A stretch of 64,000 nucleotides of DNA from Nageia nagi (Eukaryota > Pinophyta): contig JBITNC010000001.1 in assembly GCA_050084985.1 (NCBI GenBank), positions 4,898,001-4,962,000 on the forward strand. Reading direction: 5' to 3'. A program made the translations under genes and the position numbers. Below are positions 1 to 11,878 of the stretch, piece by piece. Position 1 is the stretch's first letter. Every line of letters starts with the position of its first letter. Below the pieces are notes generated by a model. The model was given only the letters and a program-made list of their open reading frames with translations, was not told the DNA's origin and did not search any database.

Positions 1-410
1 CTCAATTTTGTTATTCATCAGACCAACTCAATCAAAATTGCTATGCTTTTTTTCAAAATCACAATGGTTTTTAGACAAAATCATGTGGAGTTCTTGATGA
101 AATTACTTAGCAATTTTGACTAACCAATTTTTAAAAATAATTATGGGGCCACGTTATCTGAGAAAAATTAAAATTCATGAAGGAATTTTAGAAAAATCAT
201 TTATATACCTTGGAGAAATTGCTAAGCAATTTCAACAAACCCCTTTTTAAGAATGCATGTAAGGGTGTAAATCCCAATCATTTTGATGAAATTACCATAG
301 GTTTTTTTATGAAATTATCATTGGTTTTTGTCAAATTGTAGCATGATTTTACAAATTAGAATTAAAAAAAAAATATGACACCTACCCCAAGAAACATTTA
401 TGTCACCTTA
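1..410. other. AT-rich stretch without a recognisable gene
   Basis: No coding motif was recognised. The stretch holds two diverged copies of a short block centred on a GAAATTGCT-like word, near 105 and 215. The second forms a short palindrome (GAAATTGCT-A-AGCAATTTC, 215-233). The stretch lies beyond the C-terminal end of the minus-strand PPR fossil and may be its decayed downstream flank. Confidence 0.4.
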
Positions 411-1311
411 CATGGCTTCAACAATGTGTGCATGGTATTGAATGCTCTTTTTCTTTCAAGGAATGTTTGCTCATTTCTCATTCCTTCATTCTTGGATTAG
501 GCTTGAAAGTTCCTGTGTTTGAAAATTCTTAGTTCTTGCAACAAGTTCATCCACCACTAAAAATTCATATATGCTAGCTATTTTCATTTCCCTTGCATTT
601 AATGGTTGTGTGCTTGATTGTTTATATTTTGCACCATTCAAAAATAATTCATGTTCCATCATCTTCCATAAAACCCATTTTATGCATCATGTTTGTGCAT
701 ATCTTTTGATCATTGCAATCCATGGAACTTTGTTTGCATCATGCATATTTAAAGACTATTTTTTGCATACATGTTATTGAAGATTATTTTCTTTCCTCAA
801 TAATAGATGAATATTATTTATGCATATATTTTGACCATTATAGTCCATGAAGATTATTTCTTATTTGCCCTTTCATTTCATAGTTGCATGCCTATTTGTT
901 TGCATTTTGCACCATTTAAAAATAATTATAGGGCCATTTTGTATTAAACCCATTTTGTACATTGTGTTTATGAATAACTTTTTATCATTGTAATTCAAAA
1001 ACTACATTTGCATCATGATATTCAAAGAAATCATTCTTAACCATGAAATTGTATTTGCATCATGCATCTTGTAAATTGATTTTGCATACATGTCTAGTTG
1101 GGCATTCACAACCTCAATACCTATTTAACCCATTTTCAACTAATCTGGGACAAAATTCCATACCATCTTCTTGAGCTCATATGGTGGTATTTTTTGAAAG
1201 AATATTGGTAAAGGTTACAATGTTTGGATTTACACCTAACAATTGCATATGCTTTACATGCCTCACAATGCATCGAATATATTATCACATAATTCTTGAG
1301 CCTTATGTATT
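410..1311 (-). pseudogene. PPR-repeat gene fossil P1, 3' part
   Basis: Read on the minus strand, fragments of a plant PLS-type pentatricopeptide-repeat protein appear in order but in several frames: RIHKAQEL (about 1,285-1,311), GVNPNIVTFTNIL (1,201-1,240), VNAQLDMYAK (1,080-1,109) and MHDANTISW (1,030-1,074). A second copy of the MHDAN block follows nearer 750-560. In the family such repeats bind RNA in organelles, one base per repeat. This copy has many stops and frameshifts and cannot work. It continues across element H into 8,540-8,700. Element H interrupts the codons GGA-AGA just after the words MYVECG. Its source is probably an organelle RNA-editing or RNA-maturation PPR gene (inference). 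Confidence 0.75.
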
Positions 1312-1316
1312 CTTCC
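1312..1316. repeat. Target-site duplication of element H, left copy
   Basis: CTTCC directly precedes the left LTR and is repeated exactly at 8,535-8,539 after the right LTR. Collapsing the two copies restores a continuous PPR reading frame on the minus strand. Confidence 0.9.
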
Positions 1317-1915
1317 TATACATATAAAATTATGAATTAAAATTAAAAAAAGAACTATTTATCTATAATATACTTATTAAAATATGAATCAGGATAAACA
1401 TATACTGATGATATTGATCAAACTCTTTTATTCATGATATATGAGACATAAGATCATGAGTAGGTTTGTCGCCTAGATCTAAGCTCATACGACTATAAAA
1501 ATATAATGTGCATGCTATAAGATCAACTTTTGCATGCTACCAATACTATGAATATCATAAGAATCAATGATAAAATTAAGGAATGCAAAGAATGATGAAA
1601 AGTAGATAACAGATCCTCATATAGGTGGTGTTACAAAGAATAATTTTTATTTAGATGATGTGATACTCATATGTTAACCTATCTGATATCTGATTATTTG
1701 ATAGGGAATTCTTTTTTATTAATCTTATTTTACAACATCTTGAACCTCTTCTTTTCTTGAGATCTTCATGTATTACATATCTTGTGGTGTTTTTCTTATC
1801 ATTTGCACCAATTATATTTATTAAACTAATCCTTTTGATCTTTTCAATTCTTTTACATCTTTGATACCTAAAATATGACTTCTATTTTATTAAAAATCAT
1901 ATTTAGGTTTCTAAA
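1317..1915 (-). repeat. Element H 3' LTR
   Basis: About 600 bp. From about 1,440 onward it is clearly related to 8,070-8,534; shared landmarks are a TATAGGTGGTGTTACAAA-like word, GATAGGGAATTCTTTT and the end ...TCATATTT(A/C)GGT. The outer end reads TATACATA, probably a mutated TG start. The first ~120 bp have no clear partner in the truncated 5' LTR. Confidence 0.8.
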
Positions 1916-1917
1916 TG

Positions 1918-1931
1918 TTTCCCCTCTTTGG
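1918..1931 (-). other. Element H polypurine tract
   Basis: On the minus strand this reads CCAAAGAGGGGAAA immediately before the 3' LTR. That is the expected place and composition for the plus-strand DNA primer of reverse transcription. It fixes the inner edge of the LTR and the orientation of the element. Confidence 0.8.
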
Positions 1932-2819
1932 AGGTGCAATGGGAAGAATTGGAATTATATGTACAAAGAAGAAGAATAGAGAAAGAATGTTTTTGAAGAA
2001 TTTGAACTCTTGTAGAGGAGCATTAACCTTTGGTGAGGCTTCTTCATTTCCCCCTTCTAGTTTTTTTGCCCAAGGAAAGCTCCATTGATGGGTTAATTAT
2101 GACAAAATAGTATAATAAATCAACATCCTTGCCTCATATTATGAGAAAGAATGAATATGATTGCTCCTTCATGTCTAATATTAGGGAATTTGGTTATCAT
2201 GAGTGTTTTGAAATTTGTACAGTTGATGCAAAGGAATTCTATTATTTCTAAGGATTATCTACATGAACAATGAAGGGCATCAATTCCTTGGCTACAGTTC
2301 TTCTAATGATATGGATAGTGTGAGTCTGGTGGAATTTTCTATTGATATTATTCTTTGGATACTTGTAAAATATGTTAAATACTTTGCAATATTTGGATAC
2401 ACAATGAGGTGCATCGTTCATGATTCAATGTTAACATAGCCACTAATAGTTATATCAACAATTTTCTTTTAAGTAAATGAAATCTCACAAACTATATAGA
2501 TGGCTATCGATGACCTTGCATTTATGTCAATCACCTACAAACATTATGCTTTATGGTTGTAAGCATAACCTTTTTTACCCTATTTTCTTTAGTAAGTTGA
2601 TTTTCATAAATGGGATTATTTTTTAATAGAAGGCATAACATGGAAACTGTAGAAGTAGAGGAATGCCATCGACATGGTGCAAAAAGTAGTAAGAAACATA
2701 GAAATTAAAATACAGGATATTGTACAAGTACCTCATAAATATGCATCATGATGAGTAAGGTACAAACCTATCATATTACACATAAAAGTGTTTGAGATGC
2801 ATAACATTGAAGGTATTTG

Positions 2820-3990
2820 GTTCCTCTTTGCTATCTATAAAATATAATCTATAGGATCCTAATCTTGTAGCTTTGACTACAACATATTATGATCCTATCC
2901 AATTTGGTTCAAACTTCCATTTTACTTCATCATTTGCAACTATTTTATTAATATTCTCCTTTAATACCAAGTCTCCTATTTGGAACATTTTTAGCTTGAT
3001 CTTTTTTCTCAAATTCTGTCTTCAACCTTGTATGATATACTTTTTGATGCTCAATAACATGAATCCTCTTTTCATTAAGTGCCTCTAACTACTGCAACCT
3101 TACTTTCCTTGCTTATTCATCTTAGATATCTTCATGTAGTGAAATTATCAATAGGGAATCTCCAAATCAAGTGGTACAACAACCTCATATCCATAGAATA
3201 ATGAAAATGGAGTTGCTCATGTAGCAGTCCTAATGCTTATCCCATATAACCAAAGTGCATAAGGTAATTTATCATACCAATCTCCTTTGTATCTATTCCA
3301 TGTTTTACTTAGAATTCTCTTGATTATTTTATTTGATGCTCTAGCTTGACCATTCCCTTGAGGATAGTAAACAAATTTTTTTTTTTTGAGTAATATGAAA
3401 TTTATTACAAAATTCTTTCATGTCCTTATCTTTAAAAGCAGGCCCATTTTCCATGATCAACTATTGTGGAACACCAAATCTTGTGATGATGTTTTTAATG
3501 AGAAACTTGATAATTTTTTCTTATTTTACTGACTTCATTGGTATAATTTTTACCTATTTTGTAGTGTAATTAGTAGCTATGATAATGAATTTATGGCCTT
3601 GTCTTTAGTGAGGATTAATTAAAACAATTAATCAATTCCCTAGATTGCAAAAGGCTATGATGAAACAAATGGATTAAGGTCTTGTGTTGGCATTTTCTCT
3701 TAATTAGAATATTTTTAACATTGAAGATAACTTTTAACATGATTCTTGCAATCTTCTTCCATTGGTGTCCAATATTAGCCCATATGTAAGAGCTTAGTGT
3801 ATAATGCTTTGAAAAAGAATTTCATCCACATAGACCATCATGCACTTTCTCAATGCTATTGTAGTTTTATGATGTGTAAGGTATATCAAAAGAGATCCAT
3901 TGAATGATCTTCTATACAAAATCTCACCAATAATAACATACTTAAGGTTTGTCCTTTTTAACCTTAATTTTTTGTTTCTATCAAAATATT
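2820..3990 (-). pseudogene. Element H integrase remnant
   Basis: Minus-strand translation gives, from the N-terminal side, a degenerate zinc-binding region (LYRRSFNGSLL near 3,900), later LPYALWLYGISIRTAT (about 3,220-3,280) and the C-terminal fold GDLVLKEN...WIGSY (about 2,880-2,990). These match the usual layout of gypsy integrase, which joins the cDNA to chromosomal DNA. Frames change several times and stops are frequent. Confidence 0.75.
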
Positions 3991-4149
3991 GGGGGACTAT
4001 TTGATTTTTCAAATATTGATAAATATCAATATACATTAATGAAGTGGTTTCTTCTTGAGTAACACAACAAGTTTCTATGTCATTATCACTATCAACATAA
4101 GATGGTGTGTTTAGTTACTTGATCTTAAGTATTGTTTCTTCATCTTCTA

Positions 4150-6150
4150 TCTCAATAGGAGCTAAAGAAGCAACACTTGCCATTGCATTGATATATCTAT
4201 CTTTTCTTAGTATATTTTCAATAGTATAACTATTAAATGGATGAAGAAGATCAAAAAATACTACGGGCATAATTTGTCATCTTTAGTATTGCAAATGTTA
4301 TTAACTTGGTTAAAAATAAGTTGTGAATCACCAAATATCTATAAATTTTTAATTTTGAGGAGACCAACTCCTTTTAAACCCAAAATAAATGCTTCATATT
4401 CTACCATATTGTTAGTGTATTAAAATACAAGCTTGTATTTCATAGGTATAACATCCTTTGAAGTTGAAATTAGTATGATACCTACTCCTACTCCATATAC
4501 GCATTTGGAATTATCAAAGTATAACATCCAGGTCTAAGGTTCATTCTCTGTGAGACACACAAATTCATCCAAAATCTCCCATTTATCTATGTAATGATAT
4601 AAAATCTCCCTTCCACAATGTCCACACTACTTAGGTGGAAAATACTTCTCATAATCTATAGTAAACTCTTAATGGATAATAAATCCATTGTTCTAAGGAA
4701 ATTATGCAATAAGATTTGTAATTGCTTGGCCTTTTATAGATTTTTTCTTCACCACTTTTATGTAAAATTCTTGTAACAACATCATCCATTTAGGTATCCT
4801 TCCTAAGAGGTGTTGCTTACCCATGAGGTATTTGAGTGGATTAAGAGGGATAATAATATATGTAGTACAATAAAAAGGATAATGTCTTAATTTTTTAGTA
4901 GCAAATACAATACTAAGATAAAGTTTCTTCACAGGAGTGTACCTTATTTCATAATCAAAGAGAGTATTTTGAGATATTAAATGGATCTTTCTTTCTATTG
5001 ATCATCTTGCTGACATAACATTGCCCCTAAGGCATATAATGTAGCTAAGATATACAAATATGTTTATTTTCTAAAATCCATAGAATAAAGATACGAGGGT
5101 TAAGTAAGCATTGATTGATATCTTCAAATGCTTTTTGGCACCGTTCATCTCATACAAACTTTACATCCTTATTCAACAAATTAGTAAATGATATGAACTT
5201 ATCACCAAGATGAAAAATGAACCTTCTTACTAAATTTATCTTACCTTGAAGAGTTCTTAACTATTTGAGATTTGTAGGAGGTGGCATACTAACAATGGTT
5301 TTTGCCTTCTTTGGTTCCACTTCAATGCCTCTTTTTGAAACCATAAAGCCTAATAACTTTATTGAAGTAACACCAAAAGCACATTTTTGAGATTTCAACC
5401 TAAGTTTATACTTTTTAAGAATGGTAAATACCTCTTCTATAAGTTGTAAGTGATCTTGGACTTAATTTGGTTTGACCAAAATATTGTCAACATACACCTC
5501 AACTAATTTGTCAATATGCTCATGAAACATAGTGACCATAACTTGCTGATAGGTTGCTCTTACATTATTTAAACCAAAAGGTATAACCTTTAAACAAAAC
5601 TTACCCCATGATGTAGTAAAAGTTGTTTTATGCTAATCAATTGAATTAATTAAAATTTGATTGTATCTTGAAAAAAATCCATAAAAGATAAAGTATTATG
5701 ACCAACAATACTATCCATAATCATATCAATATTTGGTAATGGAAGATCATCTTTATGACAAGCATTGTTGATATTGCTAAAGTAAATACAATTTTTTAAT
5801 CTCTTCAATTAGTTTTTTGATAGGAATAATGTTATACATCCACTCTAAATAATCTATAGGTCTAATGAAAATAAAATTTAAATATTTTTCAATCTTTTTC
5901 TTGACTAACAATGCTTTTTAAGGATGCATATTTCTTACTTTTTACTTAATAGGTTTTGATCCGTTATTAAGTGGTAAACTATGCATGATAAAATATGGAT
6001 CTAGACTAAGCATATTAGAATAAGACCATGTAAAAATTTTACTACATTCAAGGAATTTATCTTGGTACCTTATTTTTTGATGTATACCAACAACATTTCC
6101 AATTTTGACAACCCTTTCTTGCTCACTTGTGCCAATATTGATGTCAATCA
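4150..6150 (-). pseudogene. Element H reverse transcriptase and RNase H remnant
   Basis: On the minus strand the start of the gypsy RT region is visible as FTWSYSNMLSLDP and GSKPIK (5,942-6,060). The palm motif VEVYVDNILVKP lies at about 5,475-5,505, then GFMVSKRGIEVEPKKAKT near 5,300, and the RNase H tether NNMVEYEAFILGLKG at about 4,370-4,415. In the catalytic box (5,483-5,494) the second Asp codon has become Asn (GAT to AAT), which would abolish polymerase activity. Several frameshifts and stops are present. Confidence 0.85.
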
Positions 6151-6279
6151 ACTCTTTAGTAAGGAATATATCAACTCATATTTCTTTTATAGTAAAGAAG
6201 GAAACTCCTATAATCCAAGGACATCATGAACTTCATCATCTTCATCATCAACTTGTTGTACTTCCAAAACCTTATAAAA

Positions 6280-8060
6280 ATTTACTTCTTATCCAAAGTA
6301 GCCATGTTTATTAGGAACATATTTTGGTTGCCTTTTAACATTTGATTTGGGCAACTCAAAACGTGCCATTATGTATTCCATCATATCATCATCAATAGAA
6401 AAATAATCAAATTCAAGTCGTATAGTATCATCAATCCATAAATCTTCATAAATATCATCACAAAGTTCTATCATATTACATTTTGGAATAAACTTTATAG
6501 GTCCTGATGTTTTCTTAGTATTCTATTCACTACCTAGATCTTTTTTATTTTTTTTATCTTTTTTAGCACATAAAGAAGTACAAAAAGAAGGCATTCCTTG
6601 TTCTAACATGCCTAATCCTTCCCCTTTTTAATTATGATTTTGTGTCATGTACATTTTTGCAAGAGGAGATGGAAAAGAAACATAGATTTTACCCAAATTT
6701 TCTTATATCACATTAGTTTTTTTAGGATCAGGAGTAGGTGACAAGGATGCAAGAGAATATGATTTATCTAAATGTCCTTAATTATTATAATATGTATTCC
6801 CCTTAACACAACATGGGTGTTGCTCACATTGTACTATTTTTAACTATCCAAGATATTTAACAAAAGGTAAAGGATCCAAGTTTTGAATTTTGTACATTTC
6901 CATGCCTACATTTGCAATTTGAATTTTTGTATCTACCTTAATAAATGCTAACTAAGCTTCCTTTGGGGTAACATAAAATAATATAATATGATGATGCATA
7001 TCTAATCCATCAATATCCAAATATATTGGGTTATACATTGCAAAAGGTTCAAGATATGCAAGTATTGTGTAGATTTCTCCCTCATATTTAGACTTTAAAT
7101 AACCATGCATTGTATATGGGACTACATCCATAACATGAAACCAAAATAGAAAATTGTAAGAAAGTTTAACATTCATAACATAGAAAGAGGTTTCAACAGT
7201 TTGTGATCCTAGTGTAATTGGAAAAGATACTAAATCAAGAGCTCTTTTTGATAAATTATTAAAACCCCTAATGCAAAAATTAGGATAATCCATAAGTGGA
7301 ATATTTGAATTATTATGTTGTAGATCTTACAAAAAATTCTGAGAGCAAATATTCATAGCTGATCTGAGGTCTACCATTGACCTCTTAATTTTCCAGCCAT
7401 AAATCATAAGTGTTATGAAAGGGGCTAGATATTCAGAAATAACTTATTTATTGAGTTTTCAAATTTGAAAAAAGTAATTATATTGCATTCTTGAAGGGAT
7501 TAGATTTTCTTAAAAAATGAAGCAAAAAAAATATTTGTAGGGACTTTCTCTTTTTTAAATAATTCATATAAGATCTCTCTCTATATTTCTCTGATGTACT
7601 AAAGATTTCATACAAACTAATCTTGGTAGAAGTAATCTTTAACTTATTTATCATAATATAAGCCTTAGGGTAAGGTAGGATAATTACTTGTTCAATGGTG
7701 ATGAGATTTGGGATGGATTTTGGATGTCCTCTACAGATTACAACACAAATTCCTTCATCTATTGATATCATATTAATTTATTGAGTTTGAGGAGGAGGTA
7801 TTGCATCCTTTAATTCATACCTTCTTTATGAAATCAAATCTAAAATAACAATATCTAAATGATTACATTGATTTGTAGTGTACCCTCTTCTTTGACAATA
7901 CAATTAATAAGCTTCTTAATTGTTAAATTTCACACTATCATCTTGAATTCTTCTATCCAATGGTTGCAACAAAACTTTCTTTATAACATCATACAAAATA
8001 TACCTTGGAGGAATAGGAAAGGTATATGTATAGTCTCTCTATGTAGCAAATCTAGTTAAA
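6280..8060 (-). pseudogene. Element H gag tail and protease-linker remnant
   Basis: Minus-strand frames at 6,952-7,293 and 7,478-7,771 are typical of the linker and protease region of plant gypsy polyproteins: SFPITLGSQTVETSFYV, then SYNFLFWFHVMDVVPYTMHG and KSKYEGEIYTI, which correspond to the region just downstream of the retropepsin. The frame 7,859-8,060 gives weak gag-tail similarity. No retropepsin DTG triad could be placed confidently. Acidic linker sequence lies at 6,289-6,474. Confidence 0.6.
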
Positions 8061-8069
8061 GTAGTGCTT

Positions 8070-8534
8070 CAATCACATTCAACATTCTTTTCTTCCTTTT
8101 TAGCATAAGGTTTATGACTATCCTTATTATATGAACTAGATCAGATTTTGCATGACATTGACATTGCAAAGACCATGAGAACCTATGATGAATTTAAGGA
8201 ATGTGAAGCATGAAAAGGAGTAGATAATAGATCTTTATATAGGTGGTGTTACAAAAATCATTATTGTTTAGATAATGTGATGCCCATATGTCGGCCTATT
8301 TAATATCCAATTATCTGATAGGGAATTCTTTTCTTTTGATATTCTTTTATAGCAATGAATTGGACCTTTTTCTTCTTGATATCTTCATGTATTATATAGC
8401 TTGTGATGTATTTATTAGCATTTACACTAATTACATTGATTACAACACTCTTTTTTACCTTTTAAGTACTTTTACATCTTTGATACCTAAAATCCGATTT
8501 CTATTTTATTAAAAATCATATTTCGGTGTCTACA
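8070..8534 (-). repeat. Element H 5' LTR, truncated on its inner side
   Basis: About 465 bp, homologous to 1,440-1,915. It ends on the plus strand in GGTGTCTACA, so the LTR starts TGTAGACACC in element sense, a canonical gypsy LTR start. The interior-facing end lacks about 130 bp present in the other copy, and no primer-binding site follows. Confidence 0.8.
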
Positions 8535-8539
8535 CTTCC
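8535..8539. repeat. Target-site duplication of element H, right copy
   Basis: CTTCC, identical to 1,312-1,316. Confidence 0.9.
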
Positions 8540-8700
8540 ACATTCTACATACATATATAATGTATAATAATTCATCCCAAGAATAATGCATGGAATGAAA
8601 TTATTAGAGGATACACAATTTTTGGCTATAGGAAGAATGCCCTTAAACTCTTTGTTCTCATGAAGTACTTTGGAACCAACAATGATAATATAACCTTTCA
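8540..8700 (-). pseudogene. PPR gene fossil P1, 5' part
   Basis: The minus strand ends in MYVECG at the border of element H (about 8,535-8,560). Joined to 1,311 across the H target site, it reads MYVECG-RIHKAQEL in frame, the standard end of one PPR motif and start of the next. Upstream residues (NFIPCIILGMNYYTL) are a degenerate version of the usual 'FESNVFVGNALID' stretch. It is not functional. Confidence 0.65.
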
Positions 8701-8779
8701 TATGTTTTAATAGTGTGAGTGCATCTTATTGCATTTTTCCCATGATGAATCATCAACCATGCATTGTTTGACAAGATAG

Positions 8780-9632
8780 ACATGGCTATAAATTTTAAAC
8801 AAATGCAATTGCTAAGTGTAGATCCAAACTCTGCAACCTTTCCCAATATTCTTTGATGATGTACAATACTAAACATGTATACAAAATGCTATTGTTGTTG
8901 CAACCATGATAGACAAATATGCAAAATATGGAAGAAAAAATAAGGACTTTAAACATTATTCTTGTATATCAATAAGAAATGCAAAATAGTATATGTGTAT
9001 TGTATGTTACATGATGCAAACATAAGTAAATGGAATGCAACAATTTGCAAACATGTAATTTGTGCCTACATCAAGAATGACCATAAACTCTTTGATTTGA
9101 TGAAGTACTTTGGAATGATTAGAAGACATGTCTTCCAAGGTTATTATCATAATTGCATGAGCTAAAGTTACATATATCATTAGAATACTTGGAACAATTG
9201 ATGAATTTGATCTTAAACCAATTAATTACATTTTCTAAAAATACTTGAGAGCCCTCATAGTTTCATGTACTGCATTGATCCCATCACATGCATAAAATAG
9301 ATTAAATAAATGCCATTATCAGGAGCATAACCAAATGTTGTAACCTTTTCTCATATTCTTCCAGCATGTACCATAATAGACATTTATGCAAAATGTTGTA
9401 TTTGTGAATGCCATGATAGAGGGATATGAAAAATATGGACTATAAAAATAGTTTCATGATACATTATGCATAGATGCAATTGCTAGGTGTAGGACCAAAC
9501 TTTGTAACCTTTTACACTATTCTTTCACCATGTATCATGATAGACATGTATGAAAAATATTATCGTTATGAATGCCATGATAGATAGGTATGCAAAATAT
9601 GGATTGTAAATTGTGTTTCATGATGCATGATG
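8780..9632 (+). pseudogene. PPR-repeat gene fossil P2, 5' part
   Basis: Plus-strand fragments of PPR motifs occur repeatedly: LSVDPNSATFPNIL (about 8,808-8,852), VATMIDKYAKYG (8,895-8,933), WNATICKHVICAYIKN (9,030-9,078) and IVMNAMIDRYAKYG (9,562-9,603). Further MQLLGV.PN and NILPACT-like words lie between them, with the intervening parts of each repeat deleted. Family knowledge: RNA-binding helical repeats, usually in mitochondria or plastids. The fossil is split by element G at 9,632 and resumes at 14,371. It is divergent to P1. Confidence 0.75.
9628..9632. repeat. Target-site duplication of element G, left copy
   Basis: TGATG, identical to 14,371-14,375. Collapsing the copies gives ATG CAT GAT GTA AAT ACA, the MHD(A/V)NT word of the host PPR fossil. 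Confidence 0.92.
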
Positions 9633-11103
9633 TGTTGATTAAGATTGTGTAATATATGCATCATGAACAATCTTAACCAAAGTAAATCAAGAATAGATTA
9701 TGGTGATAGTCTGATCTCTGGAAAAGGCTGGTTCCTTATACATTAGGTGTAGGATAAGTAACAGGAAAGAAAATACAAAGGAGTAGAGTGCAAGGAATTT
9801 AAGCAAAAGGCTTAGGGTAACAAGAGAGAAAGCAAAGTAACAGGAAAGTAACAAGAGGAAAAAGTAACAGGAAAGGAAATAAAAAGGAGTAGAGAGTGAG
9901 GAATTTAAGCAAAAGGCTTAGGGTAATAAGAGAGAAAGCAAAGGTGGATCACTAGTTCAGTGCGGGCTTTCACAGTGTGTGAAACCTTGGTCTGAATCTA
10001 GTGTAGCAACTATAGTACAAGCTCTCACTCTCTAATAGTTTCCCAACTTTACTCTACCATGTAGCAGACACAGTTATACTAGCAACTCATGATTATCATT
10101 CAGGAAATAAGCCAATTTGCCATGATGTAACCAAATTAAGAATGACAATTACGAGTGCTAGACAAGAAAGGTCAAGATGGTATTATATTACTGATAAAAA
10201 CTATAGGTCTTTGAGAACAAATGTAAATAGCAATGCTAGGGTTTTCAACCTCTCTTTCACTTTATTTTCATATACTTATACTGCAGTAACAATAGTTACA
10301 AGAATTGCAGAATAGAAATGTTTACAAAATGGCTTCAAGATTCTAGCCTTCTTTTAACTGATACTACCTACATACGCCACTTGGTAGAATATTACAAAAA
10401 TAGGGTAGATTGTAGATGATACAACTTCTTGATAACTATGATCTGACCTCTTGCTAGCCTCATCTCTACATTTCAAAATTCTCTACTCACTAGCTCTGGC
10501 TATTCGATCACTCCTCGCTGACCTCATCACTTTTGGGACCCAGTTTCATTCAAAAATGTGAACATCATTCTTCTCATGATGTCATCTCTTACTTCTGGAA
10601 TGTTTTACTCACTGGCTCCAGCTATTTGATCACTTCTTGCTGACCTCATCACTTCTGGGATCTGGTTTTGGGTTAAGGCCTGAAATTATTAACATCATCA
10701 TTTCATTCTAGAATGCTTTATTTACTGACCCTAGCTTCTCAATTCCCCTTGCTGACCTCATCATCTCTAGAATTCGATCTTTACCAAAATGTGACTATCT
10801 TATCCTTCATGACATCATCATTTTATTTCGGAACGCTTTACTTCTGGAACACTTAATTTACAGGCTCCAGCTTCTTTGATTATCTCTTACTAACCTCACC
10901 TCCTTTGGAACCTGGGCTTTTCCACAACTGAGCTTTATCATTTCTTCTATGACATCATCATTTCATTTCAGAACACTTTATCTACTGACTCTGGCCTATT
11001 TTGTTTGCTCTAGAAAAACTCCAAGGGATCTTAAAATGAACTCATGAATGCAAGTAAAGTACACTGGGGCTTTAATAAAGAATTTATTATGTATGAATAT
11101 ACA
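9633..11103 (-). repeat. Element G 3' LTR (1,471 bp)
   Basis: It begins TGTTGATTAAG and ends ATATACA on the plus strand, and pairs over its whole length with 12,900-14,370. It contains an internal direct duplication of about 80 bp (9,757-9,836 and 9,863-9,941), a short hairpin TTTCACA-GTG-TGTGAAA near 9,968-9,985, and a run of about 122-bp degenerate units between about 10,440 and 11,000. Confidence 0.95.
10440..11000. repeat. About 122-bp tandem units inside the element G LTR
   Basis: The word TGCTGACCTCATCA recurs near 10,518, 10,641 and 10,752 (degenerate at 10,445 and 10,885). The word ATGACATCATCATTTCAT recurs near 10,567, 10,689, 10,811 and 10,943. Spacing is roughly 111-133 bp. The same array occurs in the other LTR (about 13,700-14,265). 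TGACNTCA-like cores resemble bZIP/TGA-factor sites, so an enhancer role is possible (inference). Confidence 0.75.
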
Positions 11104-11340
11104 TTATGGCAACTTCTGGGGGAAAATTTTGCCTTTATCAAAGAGGAATTTAGAACCCAATCTAAAAAAATAATACCAAAAATAATACCAATGCATTTAG
11201 TTACTACATAGGGTCCAGACCACATGGATTTGAATTTTTTGTGTTTCCCTGGTTTAGCTCTATCCTCATCCCATTTCAATACTAAATCTCCTTCTCTGAA
11301 AGTATCCGGAGTTGATTTTTGACTGTCAAACCACCTTTTA
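11031..11340 (-). pseudogene. Element G integrase C-terminal tail
   Basis: The minus-strand reading ...GDLVLKWDEDRAKPGKHKKF followed by MWSGPYVV is the conserved C-terminal domain of gypsy integrase that precedes the end of pol. The frame then runs out of the domain into the LTR (LTR edge at 11,103). No reverse transcriptase, RNase H or integrase core is present. An internal deletion therefore joined gag almost directly to this tail. Confidence 0.8.
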
Positions 11341-11878
11341 CTATTTCATTTCTTCTTCAGAGGTCTTGATATGATTGATTCTGGAGCTCTTTTGGGATTC
11401 AACTTTTCTTTTCAGAATACCAGAGACTAGGGGTTTTTCCTTGATCTTGTTTCCACAGCAAAACCTCCTATACCTGTTGGTGCAAAATTCATCAGGTTCA
11501 CATCTCAACTTATGTCATCAGCTACACCAGGCAGAGGAATGCCCCCACTTCTTGATAAATATTTTGGTATTGATAAATAGGACATGTGGTTTGTTCATGA
11601 GCATTATTGCAGGCCAAACACCAACTAATGGCTTACCCTGAAGAGGAAGCTTGGCTTACATCCTCATTCAACACATTCTGAGCCTCTTCTACAGTAGGAT
11701 AAGGATATCTTCTTGCATTGCTTTGTCTACTTAGAATGGTAATCTGGTTTGCCATATTTCTACACAAGTTTCAGAGTTCCTAAATCTCTATCGATGAAGC
11801 TACCCCTTAATTCATATTAGGATGATGAGGGGCTGGTAAGGCCAAGGGAGCTCTAGGGACTGGCAAGGTTGATGGCCA

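Larger units (their letters stand above)
1317..8534 (-). mobile_element. Element H: Ty3/gypsy LTR retrotransposon, decayed
   Basis: A minus-strand gypsy element of about 7.2 kb is bounded by related terminal repeats and by a perfect 5-bp duplication (CTTCC). In element orientation it carries gag tail, protease linker, reverse transcriptase, RNase H and integrase, then a purine tract and the 3' LTR, which is the gypsy order. Every domain is riddled with stops, and the reverse-transcriptase box reads YVDN instead of YVDD. The 5' LTR is shorter than the 3' LTR and abuts the gag tail, so the LTR end, primer site and most of gag seem to have been lost in one deletion. It inserted into a PPR gene on the same strand. 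Confidence 0.9.

Noticed and set aside
571-780. 69-codon plus-strand frame
   Set aside because: It is antisense to PPR motifs (MHDAN..SW type) on the minus strand.
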